Source of the DNA: an uncultured Eubacteriales bacterium | GTDB taxonomy: Bacteria > Bacillota > Clostridia > Oscillospirales > CAG-272 | Length of the DNA stretch: 12,667 nt | Direction of reading: 5' to 3' | Assembly: GCA_934371135.1 (NCBI GenBank) | Contig: CAKRNO010000032.1 | Coordinates: 1 to 12,667, forward strand | Part shown: one piece after another, positions 6,679 to 12,667 of the stretch | Position numbering within the stretch: the first letter of the stretch is position 1 | Layout of the letters: every line of letters begins with the position of its first letter | Position numbers and translations under genes: made by a program | The notes under the pieces: generated by a model | What the model saw: only the letters and a program-made list of their open reading frames with translations | Database searches by the model: none | What the model was told of the DNA's origin: nothing

Positions 6679-7332
6679 ATGGCTTTTCAACTTGAAGTAT
6701 GGGGCGATTACGCGCTCTTTACCCGCCCCGAGATGAAGGTCGAACGCGTCAGTTATGACGTCATGACCCCATCGGCGGCGCGCGGTATTCTGGACGCCAT
6801 TTTGTGGCATCCGGGGCTGCGCTGGGTCGTCGATCGTCTCTATGTGCTGTCTCCGATCCGCTTCACCGGTATCCGGCGGAACGAAGTATCAAAGAAGATC
6901 AGCGCCAATACAGTCAGGAGCGCGATGAACACAGACGCCACCGACCTGTTTCTGAACACAAAAGACTTTATTCAGCAACGTGCCTCCATGGTCCTGCAGG
7001 ATGTGCATTATGTGGTCGAGGCACATTTTGTGCTGACCGACAAGGCGGCGCCCTCCGATAATGAGGGCAAATTCTGCGAGATGTTCCGCCGCCGCGCATC
7101 ACGCGGGCAGTCGTATCATCAGCCGTATTTCGGGACGCGGGAATTCCCTGCCCACTACCGTCTCTGGCAGGGGGGCGAAATCGCGACTGCCTATCCCGAT
7201 GAGGAGCGTGATCTCGGTTATATGCTGTACGACATGGACTATACCGACCCAAAAGATATCCAGCCCACCTTTTTCCGCGCCGTCATGAAAAACGGTGTTG
7301 TCGATTTTGCGGCTGCGGAGGTGGTACGATGA
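6679..7332 (+). CDS. cas5c: Cas5c (Cas5d), pre-crRNA endoribonuclease and Cascade subunit
   Basis: In type I-C systems, which lack Cas6, Cas5c cleaves the repeat RNA and stays on the 5' handle of the crRNA. The 217-residue protein begins with the family hallmark LEVWGDYALFTRPEMKVERV, followed by TPSAARGILDAI and RRNEVSKK, with PYFGTREFPA near 149-158 and DLGYML in the C-terminal part. Against my memory of the Bacillus halodurans enzyme (catalytic Y46, K116, H117), the lysine is kept (K131), but the tyrosine position is L42 and the histidine position is F132. H44 and H147 lie nearby and could substitute. The start has AAAGGAGG 8 bases upstream, overlapping the cas3 stop, and the end overlaps cas8c by 4 bases (ATGA). 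Confidence 0.95.
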   Translation: MAFQLEVWGDYALFTRPEMKVERVSYDVMTPSAARGILDAILWHPGLRWVVDRLYVLSPIRFTGIRRNEVSKKISANTVRSAMNTDATDLFLNTKDFIQQRASMVLQDVHYVVEAHFVLTDKAAPSDNEGKFCEMFRRRASRGQSYHQPYFGTREFPAHYRLWQGGEIATAYPDEERDLGYMLYDMDYTDPKDIQPTFFRAVMKNGVVDFAAAEVVR

Positions 7333-9119
7333 TCCTCCGGGCACTGGTAGACTACTACAACACACTGGTACAGCAGGGAAAAATCGAAAAACCGGGTTGG
7401 TCGCGGGTGAAGATCTCCTGGGCGCTGGACCTGGAACCGGACGGCAGCATCTCCTCGGTACAATACATGAAGGTGACACCGGACAAGGGCAAACCGTATC
7501 CGCAGGAGATGACGCTGCCCGCCCCTGTGAAGAAAACAAGCGGAGAACGCTCCAACTTTCTCTGGGAGAATGCCGAGTACCTCATCGGATATGCAACCAA
7601 AGACGCCCCGGAAAAAACGAAGAAAAAGTTTGAAACTGCGAAAGAATTACACCTTTCCCTGCTCCGCGACATCAATACCCCGGAAGCAAACGCCGTCAGA
7701 GCCTATTTTGAGCACTGGAATCCGGTAAACGACATCGACGATCGTTTCAGCGAAGAATGTCTCGAAGATCTCCGGGGCGGCGGGAACCTCACATTCCTGT
7801 TCGGGGGCACACCGATCGGCACATATTCCTCCCTGCAAGAGGCGTGGCAAAAGAGTTACGATGCGCCGGAGGTCGGCAAGCCCGTGGTCGATCTTGTGAC
7901 GGGGCAACGCGCCGTCGCACAAAAGACCCATCCCGCCGTCAAAGGCGTTGCGAACGCACAGTCCTCGGGCGCGTCGCTCGTTTCTTTCAACGCGGAAGCG
8001 TACGAATCATACGGCAAAAACGGAAGTCAGTGTGAGAGCGCACCCATGAGCAAAGAGACTGCTTTTGCTTATACTTCAGCGCTCAATTACCTGACCGCCA
8101 ACCGCGGGCAGCGGCAATCCATCGGCGATATGACCGTGGTTTACTGGGCCAAAAGCGGTGAGGAGGCTTATCAGACGGCACTTGATCGATTCCTTTCCGG
8201 AGCAACCAAAGATGAATCGTTGAAGCAGGAAGACCTCTCTGCAATCATGGCAGCGATTGCCCACGGGGATCCCGTCACCGTCGACGGCGACTTACTTGTA
8301 CCGTCGGAGGACTTTTATCTGCTCGGGATTGCCCCCAATGCGGCACGATTATCCATACGCTTCTTCTACCGGGGCACCTTCGGTGACGTCGTGACCCATA
8401 TCCAACAGCATTACGAGGATATCAACATCGTGCCGGACCGCCGGAATACCTGGCAGACCATACCGGTCTGGTCACTTCTCCGGGAGATTCAGCCGCCGGG
8501 AAAGAATGCCGAAACACCCCCGCAGACAGGGGGAGACCTTCTCAAAGCCGTCATGACCGGCGGTCGATATCCGCGGACACTCTTTAATCTCGCGATGCTC
8601 CGCATCCGCTCGGACAACAGTGTCACACAGGATCAGAAAGAGCACAGCGTGACGCGCGGCCGTGCCGCAATCATCAAGGCATATCTCATCCGCAATACCA
8701 AAACAAACCCGGACTATGCAAACATAAAGGAGGTAACCACCGTGGCTCTCAACGAAACCAGCCATTACACACCCTATGTTCTCGGGCGGCTGTTTGCCGT
8801 CCTGGAGCGCATCCAGCAGCAGGCGAATCCCGGCATCACCACCACCATCAAGGATCGCTATTTCAATTCCGCCTGTGCCACACCTGCCGCGATCTTCCCC
8901 ACCCTGCTGAAGCTTTCCGGCAGTCACCTGAAAAAGCTCAAAGCCAACAGTGCTGTCTACTATCGGCAGATGCTGGGCGACCTCATGAACAGACTGGACA
9001 TGGAACTGCCGAAAACGCAAAGCCCGGAAGAACAGGGCACCTTTATCCTCGGCTACTATCATCAAACACAAAAATTCTATGAGAAAAAACAAAATACGGA
9101 GGAAACTGAAAATGTCTGA
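7329..9119 (+). CDS. cas8c: Cas8c (Csd1), large subunit of type I-C Cascade
   Basis: Cas8c is the large subunit that reads the PAM and stabilises the R-loop; its C-terminal part corresponds to the small subunit. The 596-residue protein has the normal family length and shows typical Csd1 blocks: DLVTGQRAVAQKTHPAVKGV (about 186-205), AQSSGASLVSFNAEAYESYG, and FAYTSALNYLTANRGQ followed by IGDMTVVYWA (about 270). The C-terminal helical part contains YTPYVLGRLFAVLERIQQQA and AIFPTLLKLSGSHLKKL. The ATG overlaps the cas5c stop as ATGA and has GGAGGTGG (7317-7324) just upstream. It ends 8 bases inside cas7c. An internal start for Cas11c lies at codon 472. Confidence 0.95.
   Translation: MILRALVDYYNTLVQQGKIEKPGWSRVKISWALDLEPDGSISSVQYMKVTPDKGKPYPQEMTLPAPVKKTSGERSNFLWENAEYLIGYATKDAPEKTKKKFETAKELHLSLLRDINTPEANAVRAYFEHWNPVNDIDDRFSEECLEDLRGGGNLTFLFGGTPIGTYSSLQEAWQKSYDAPEVGKPVVDLVTGQRAVAQKTHPAVKGVANAQSSGASLVSFNAEAYESYGKNGSQCESAPMSKETAFAYTSALNYLTANRGQRQSIGDMTVVYWAKSGEEAYQTALDRFLSGATKDESLKQEDLSAIMAAIAHGDPVTVDGDLLVPSEDFYLLGIAPNAARLSIRFFYRGTFGDVVTHIQQHYEDINIVPDRRNTWQTIPVWSLLREIQPPGKNAETPPQTGGDLLKAVMTGGRYPRTLFNLAMLRIRSDNSVTQDQKEHSVTRGRAAIIKAYLIRNTKTNPDYANIKEVTTVALNETSHYTPYVLGRLFAVLERIQQQANPGITTTIKDRYFNSACATPAAIFPTLLKLSGSHLKKLKANSAVYYRQMLGDLMNRLDMELPKTQSPEEQGTFILGYYHQTQKFYEKKQNTEETENV
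8726..8734 (+). promoter_or_regulatory. Internal ribosome binding site for cas11c inside cas8c
   Basis: AAAGGAGGT is a nearly perfect match to the 3' end of 16S rRNA. Its GGAGG core ends 8 bases before an in-frame GTG (8742-8744). It is at least as strong as the sites in front of the annotated cas genes, which is unexpected in the middle of a coding region unless selected. Confidence 0.8.
8742..9119 (+). CDS. cas11c: Cas11c, small Cascade subunit translated from inside cas8c
   Basis: The in-frame GTG at codon 472 of cas8c would give a 125-residue product beginning (M)ALNETSHYTPYVLGRL and ending at the cas8c stop. It is predicted to be almost entirely helical, with the helix YVLGRLFAVLERIQQQA, the block AIFPTLLKLSGSHLKKLK and the basic-aromatic stretch VYYRQMLGDLM. 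Independent translation of the small subunit from the 3' part of the large-subunit gene is established for type I-C and some other type I systems. The small subunit lines the Cascade belly and stabilises the displaced strand. The evidence here is the internal Shine-Dalgarno at 8726-8734 with 8-base spacing, the frame, and a length matching the family (about 120 residues). No other small-subunit gene is in the operon. Confidence 0.82.
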   Translation: MALNETSHYTPYVLGRLFAVLERIQQQANPGITTTIKDRYFNSACATPAAIFPTLLKLSGSHLKKLKANSAVYYRQMLGDLMNRLDMELPKTQSPEEQGTFILGYYHQTQKFYEKKQNTEETENV

Positions 9120-10035
9120 ATCGATCAAAAACCGCTATGAATTCGTGATCCTGTTTGACTGTGAAAACGGCAACCCGAACGGAGACCCGGACGCCGGCAA
9201 TATGCCCCGTATCGACCCGGAGACCGGTTACGGCATTGTCACGGACGTCTGCCTGAAGCGCAAGATCCGCAACTACGTCGAGACGGCGCGTGAGGGAGAT
9301 GACAATTATCGTATTTTCATCAAAAGCGGCGTGCCGCTCAACCGGAGCGAGAACGAAGCGTTCGCCGAGGTCGGTATTGAGAATGCCGCCGAAATGAAAC
9401 CGGACGACGCGCTTAAAAAGCTGGTCAGCAGCAAAAAGAAGGACGGCGTGGATGTAGATGCCATTGTGCGCGATTATCTCTGCGGGCATTTCTATGATAT
9501 CCGCACCTTCGGTGCGGTTCTGACGACCTGTGTGAAAGGGGCTCTCAACTGCGGTCAGGTGCGCGGGCCCGTACAGATGTCCTTCGCGCGCAGCATTGAC
9601 ACCATTATCCCGCAGGAGCTTTCCATCACCCGCACTGCCATCACCACCGAAGCCGACGCGGAAAAGAAAACAACCGAAATGGGGCGTAAGTACATTATTC
9701 CCTACGGGCTCTACCGCGCAGAGGGGTATGTTTCCGCCAATCTGGCGCGTAAAGTCACCGGCTTCTCGGAGAAAGATCTCGCACTCCTGTGGGAGGCGAT
9801 CTTGAATATGTTTGAGTGCGACCATGCTGCCGCCCGCGGTAAAATGGCGGTGCGCAAGCTGATTGTGTTCAAACACGACAGCGAGCTCGGGAATGCACCC
9901 GCATATAAACTTTTTGGTACCGTCAAAGTGGAACGCGTGGACCCCGACAGACCCGCGCGCGCCTTTTCGGACTACCGCGTAACATTGGATAAGACCGCAA
10001 TCCCCGACGGCGTATCGGTCGAAGAAATGGACTGA
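9112..10035 (+). CDS. cas7c: Cas7c (Csd2), Cascade backbone subunit
   Basis: Several Cas7 copies polymerise along the crRNA spacer and form the backbone of Cascade. The 307-residue protein carries the family signatures FDCENGNPNGDPDAGNMPR near the N-terminus, DVCLKRKIRNYVE, YDIRTFGAVL (about 150) and GQVRGPVQMSFARSID, with the RRM-like core and a long beta-rich C-terminal part. Length agrees with Csd2 (about 280-310). The start at 9112 is chosen over an in-frame ATG at 9079 because GGAGG (9098-9102) lies 9 bases upstream and MSESIKNRYEFVILFD is the typical N-terminus. The start overlaps the cas8c/cas11c stop by 8 bases. The stop overlaps the cas4 ATG by one base (TGATG), suggesting coupled translation. 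Confidence 0.95.
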   Translation: MSESIKNRYEFVILFDCENGNPNGDPDAGNMPRIDPETGYGIVTDVCLKRKIRNYVETAREGDDNYRIFIKSGVPLNRSENEAFAEVGIENAAEMKPDDALKKLVSSKKKDGVDVDAIVRDYLCGHFYDIRTFGAVLTTCVKGALNCGQVRGPVQMSFARSIDTIIPQELSITRTAITTEADAEKKTTEMGRKYIIPYGLYRAEGYVSANLARKVTGFSEKDLALLWEAILNMFECDHAAARGKMAVRKLIVFKHDSELGNAPAYKLFGTVKVERVDPDRPARAFSDYRVTLDKTAIPDGVSVEEMD

Positions 10036-10709
10036 TGGCATACCGCGAGGAGGATTATCTGCAGATCAGCGGCATCCAACATTTTGCATTTTGCCGACGG
10101 CAATGGGCGTTGATCCATATTGAACAGCAATGGCAGGACAACGCCCGCACGGTCGGCGGTGATATCTTCCACGCACGCGCCCATGACCGTGCTGCCACCG
10201 AAAAACGAGGCAACCGCTTGACGGTCCGGGGACTTTGTGTTTTTTCCGCAGAGCTCGGTGTCAGTGGTGAATGTGATGTCGTAGAATTTGCGCGGGATGA
10301 CGCCCTGGGGGCGCCCCTCAACGGCTACGAGGGCAGATGGCTGCCGACCCCGGTGGAATACAAAAGCGGAGAAGCTAAAATCGGTGATGAAGATCGGCTC
10401 CAGCTATGTGTACAGGCTATGTGCCTGATGGAAATGCTGGGGTGTCCTGTGGATACTGCCTTTCTCTATTACGGAAAGAACAACCAACGCGAAGCGGTGC
10501 CGATCACAGCCGCGCTTTGCGCAACTGCGAAAGAAATGCTGCTTGAAATGCACGCATATATGCAACGCGGTTACACCCCGAAAGTCAAGCCGGACAAGCA
10601 CTGCGGCGCTTGTTCGCTGAAAGATATTTGCCTCCCGGTCCTTTGCAAAAACAGGGGCACCGTCGCTTCCTATATTGAATCGATATTCATCGGGGAGGAT
10701 GGATCATGA
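10035..10709 (+). CDS. cas4: Cas4, PAM-selecting exonuclease of spacer acquisition
   Basis: Cas4 works with Cas1-Cas2 to trim prespacers and choose those with the right PAM and orientation. The 224-residue protein has the RecB-type nuclease residues in order: D81 in GECDVVEF, E108 and K110 in VEYKSG, and Q123 in RLQLCVQAM. Four cysteines in the usual positions for an iron-sulfur cluster are present, C20 (AFCRRQW) and C190, C193 and C199 (HCGACSLKDIC). All key residues are intact. There is no clear Shine-Dalgarno and the ATG overlaps the cas7c stop, so translation probably depends on re-initiation. The stop overlaps the cas1 start as ATGA. Confidence 0.95.
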   Translation: MAYREEDYLQISGIQHFAFCRRQWALIHIEQQWQDNARTVGGDIFHARAHDRAATEKRGNRLTVRGLCVFSAELGVSGECDVVEFARDDALGAPLNGYEGRWLPTPVEYKSGEAKIGDEDRLQLCVQAMCLMEMLGCPVDTAFLYYGKNNQREAVPITAALCATAKEMLLEMHAYMQRGYTPKVKPDKHCGACSLKDICLPVLCKNRGTVASYIESIFIGEDGS

Positions 10710-11737
10710 GACGTCTTTTGAACACACTGTACGTCCTCACACCGGAACTCTACCTGACTTTGGACGGAGAGAATGTCGTCGCCAAACGTGACGGGACTGA
10801 AGTGGGACGTTTCCCTTTGCATGGGTTGGAACAGATTGTCTGCTTTTCCTACATGGGGGCGAGCCCTGCACTGATGGGTAAATGTGCTGAAAGCCGAATA
10901 TCGCTTTCCTTCTTCAGCCCAAACGGCAAATTCCTCGCGCGTTCAACCGGTGGCGTCAGCGGCAATGTACTGCTCCGTCGCCGTCAGTATATGCTGTCGG
11001 CGACACCGGCAGAAAGTCTCGCGGTAGCTCGCAATATGATTTTGGGCAAAGTCTACAATGCCCGATGGGTCTTGGAACGTGCTTTGCGGGATCACGCGCT
11101 GTCTATCCGCGCCGATACCGTGCGGGCGGCGTCTCTGGAAATGCAGCAATCGTTGGAAGCCATCCGCACTTGCGAAAACATGGATTCGTTGCGCGGACTG
11201 GAGGGGGAGGCTGCCAGTACCTATTACTCCGTATTTGATGAACTCATCCTTCACCCGGACGCGGAATTCCGATTTACTTCCCGTAACCGGAGACCGCCAC
11301 TCGATCCAATCAATGCATTATTGTCGCTCGCGTACAGCGTGCTTGCCAACAGCTGCGCTGCGTCTTTGGAAAGCGTGGGACTTGATCCGTACATCGGCAT
11401 GATGCACGCAGACCGCCCTGGCAGAAAGTCATTAGCGCTGGATCTGATGGAGGAATTGCGCGCCGTCATGGCGGACCGCTTTGTACTGACCTGCATCAAC
11501 AATCGGGTCTTCTCCGCAGATATGTTTGAGAGACTCGAAAGTGGTGCCGTTCTACTGAATGATAAAGGGCGGCGGAAATTCTTCGCTGCTTGGAAGGAAC
11601 GACGGGATGATGTTTTGACGCATCCGTACTTGAAGGAAAAAATACCGTGGGGTCTTGTTCCTTATTTGCAATCGCTGCTTTTAGCGCGCTATATCCGCGG
11701 CGACCTTGACAATTATCCGCCATTTTTGTGGAAATAA
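10706..11737 (+). CDS. cas1: Cas1, CRISPR integrase
   Basis: Cas1 forms a complex with Cas2 and inserts prespacers at the leader end of the array. The 343-residue protein has the catalytic metal residues in canonical settings: E166 in RGLEGEAASTYY, H234 in MMHADRPGRKS and D246 in SLALDLMEELR. The N-terminus MRRLLNTLYVLTPELYL is typical of type I-C Cas1. Length is normal for the subtype. The start is supported by GGGGAGGAT (10692-10700) a few bases upstream and by the 4-base ATGA overlap with cas4. The protein looks fully functional. Confidence 0.97.
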   Translation: MRRLLNTLYVLTPELYLTLDGENVVAKRDGTEVGRFPLHGLEQIVCFSYMGASPALMGKCAESRISLSFFSPNGKFLARSTGGVSGNVLLRRRQYMLSATPAESLAVARNMILGKVYNARWVLERALRDHALSIRADTVRAASLEMQQSLEAIRTCENMDSLRGLEGEAASTYYSVFDELILHPDAEFRFTSRNRRPPLDPINALLSLAYSVLANSCAASLESVGLDPYIGMMHADRPGRKSLALDLMEELRAVMADRFVLTCINNRVFSADMFERLESGAVLLNDKGRRKFFAAWKERRDDVLTHPYLKEKIPWGLVPYLQSLLLARYIRGDLDNYPPFLWK

Positions 11738-11742
11738 TCTCT

Positions 11743-12033
11743 ATGATGATTGTGATCACCTACGATGTCAATACAATGGACACGGAGGGCAAACGCCGTC
11801 TGCGTCGTGTCAGCAAAGTTTGCGTCAACTATGGACAGCGTGTTCAGAACAGCGTATTTGAATGTGTCGTTGATACGGCGCAGTACCTGTTGATTAAACA
11901 AAGCCTTTTAGGCATTATTGACAAGACCAAGGATAGCCTTCGCATTTACCAGATCGGAAGCCACTATCAGGGCAGGATTGAACACTTCGGAATCAAAACC
12001 ACCTATGACCCAGATGATGTTCTCCTGCTGTGA
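11743..12033 (+). CDS. cas2: Cas2, spacer-acquisition partner of Cas1
   Basis: The 96-residue protein begins MMIVITYDVNT, the ferredoxin-fold first strand with the conserved aspartate (D8), and carries VCVNYGQRVQNSVFECVVD, a hallmark of type I-C Cas2. Its length is exactly typical. A GTG start at 11728 would overlap cas1. I prefer ATG 11743 (ATG 11746 is also possible); no good Shine-Dalgarno is seen, so it is probably coupled to cas1, whose stop is 5 bases upstream. Cas2 bridges two Cas1 dimers during integration. Confidence 0.95.
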   Translation: MMIVITYDVNTMDTEGKRRLRRVSKVCVNYGQRVQNSVFECVVDTAQYLLIKQSLLGIIDKTKDSLRIYQIGSHYQGRIEHFGIKTTYDPDDVLLL

Positions 12034-12039
12034 TGATAT

Positions 12040-12084
12040 GGTGCGAATCGCCCATACTCATGGAACGCCTGTACAGTTCGCACC
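12040..12084. repeat. Inverted repeat in the CRISPR leader
   Basis: GGTGCGAA (12040-12047) is matched by TTCGCACC (12077-12084) around a 29-base loop. The stem can extend three more positions in RNA (12037-12039 with 12085-12087, including one G-U pair). It starts 6 bases after the cas2 stop and is not followed by a T-tract, so it is unlikely to be a simple terminator. Confidence 0.65.
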
Positions 12085-12123
12085 GTAAAACTTGTTCCGG
12101 AAATAATGTTTAGCATGGAGTGC

Positions 12124-12153
12124 TTGACACTCCGCAAAGCAAAAATGTGCAAT
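12124..12153 (+). promoter_or_regulatory. Candidate promoter of the CRISPR array
   Basis: A perfect -35 box TTGACA (12124-12129) is followed 18 bases later by TGCAAT (12148-12153), a 4-of-6 match to the -10 that lacks the important second-position A. The T/A-rich AATTATATCA just after it may help. Start of transcription would be about 40 bases before the first repeat. The -35 lies inside a GGAGTG-CTTGA-CACTCC inverted repeat (12117-12133). Confidence 0.4.
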
Positions 12154-12202
12154 TATATCATTGTTCCACCATGTAACGCACGGTATTTTGTTCATTTTTG
12201 CC

Positions 12203-12667
12203 GTCGCTCCCCACACGGGGAGCGTGGATTGAAATCGGGATATTAACGCGCAGTATTGCCAGCTGTATTCGTCGCTCCCCACACGGGGAGCGTGGATTGA
12301 AATTCCCATGTGGGACCATACTTGAAAATTGTTGCCGTCGCTCCCCACACGGGGAGCGTGGATTGAAATGCCGTATGGAAAGATAAGCCTATGACACTTG
12401 CCGCTGTCGCTCCCCACACGGGGAGCGTGGATTGAAATAGATTTTGCCCGTGTCAGAAAAGGCGATGAGCATCGTCGCTCCCCACACGGGGAGCGTGGAT
12501 TGAAATGCTCAAGAGGTATTATGGAGCATGATTGAGGAGGTCGCTCCCCACACGGGGAGCGTGGATTGAAATGTGTAGGTTGCCGCCTCGGCAACAATGC
12601 CCTCCAGCGTCGCTCCCCACACGGGGAGCGTGGATTGAAATTGCGTATGTGCCAGTCTGTCAATGAA
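12203..12667 (+). CRISPR. Type I-C CRISPR array, seven repeats seen, continues past the window
   Basis: Seven identical 33-base repeats start at 12203, 12271, 12337, 12406, 12474, 12540 and 12609. Each begins GTCGCTCCCC and ends TGGATTGAAAT. The internal palindrome CGCTCCCC-ACAC-GGGGAGCG forms an 8-bp stem with a 4-base loop. The 11 bases after the stem match the 5' handle expected from Cas5c cleavage. Six complete spacers are 35, 33, 36, 35, 33 and 36 bases long, and a seventh is cut by the edge after 26 bases. The repeat sequence is the classic I-C type. Direction is plus strand, with the leader next to cas2. The absence of any repeat change in seven copies fits the leader-proximal, recently grown end. 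Confidence 0.99.

Larger units (their letters stand above)
12034..12202 (+). other. CRISPR leader
   Basis: These 169 bases lie between the cas2 stop and the first repeat, on the side where the repeat orientation (TTGAAAT at the 3' end) predicts the leader and new-spacer insertion. The stretch is AT-richer than the cas genes. It contains a long-loop inverted repeat (12040-12084), a small hairpin (12117-12133) and a TTGACA box. Confidence 0.85.

Noticed and set aside
9043..10041. Minus-strand open frame of 332 codons across cas7c
   Set aside because: Shadow of cas7c with no ribosome binding site or recognisable domain.
12058..12663. Minus-strand open frame of 201 codons with a repeating motif across the array
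   Set aside because: It is the translation of CRISPR repeats and leader; the repeated peptide follows from the identical DNA repeats and there is no ribosome binding site.

Overview
The window looks like chromosomal DNA of a GC-rich member of the Firmicutes, most likely a clostridial gut-type anaerobe (Oscillospirales-like is my guess). This rests on consensus AAAGGAGG-type ribosome binding sites, a QueT-type ECF transporter subunit and a Clostridia-style gene set. No marker gene is present that would fix the taxon.

Region by region: (1) 2-412 is the 3' part of a queT-like queuosine-precursor transporter gene cut by the window edge. It is followed by a polysaccharide-deacetylase-family gene (474-1316) and a hairpin at 1332-1362 that probably ends transcription from both sides. 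(2) 1387-2943 on the minus strand encodes a 518-residue membrane-anchored protein that I do not recognise. (3) A divergent intergenic region (2944-3260) holds good sigma-A-type promoters in both directions. To the right lie a flavodoxin/NADPH-dependent FMN reductase-family gene with a cysteine cluster (3261-3878) and a 68-residue small protein (3925-4131), ended by a terminator at 4224-4257. (4) From 4132 to the right edge is a complete type I-C CRISPR-Cas locus: a 429-base upstream region with a promoter and repeat elements, then cas3, cas5c, cas8c, cas7c, cas4, cas1, cas2, a 169-base leader, and an array of seven identical 33-base repeats that runs off the window.

The cas genes are all on the plus strand with gaps of 12 bases or less, or with overlaps of 1-8 bases, so they should be one translationally coupled operon. 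Cas1, Cas2 and Cas4 acquire spacers. Cas5c should cut the array transcript, since no cas6 is present. Cas5c, Cas7c, Cas8c and the small subunit Cas11c form Cascade. Cas3 is the HD nuclease-helicase that degrades the target. Cas11c has no separate gene: a strong Shine-Dalgarno and an in-frame GTG lie inside cas8c (8726-8744) and predict a 125-residue product.

I do not see an entirely new system. The points most worth a second look are the internal cas11c start, substitutions at two of the three known catalytic positions of Cas5c, a long inverted repeat in the leader right after cas2, and repeat elements plus a possible small basic uORF in the cas3 5' region.
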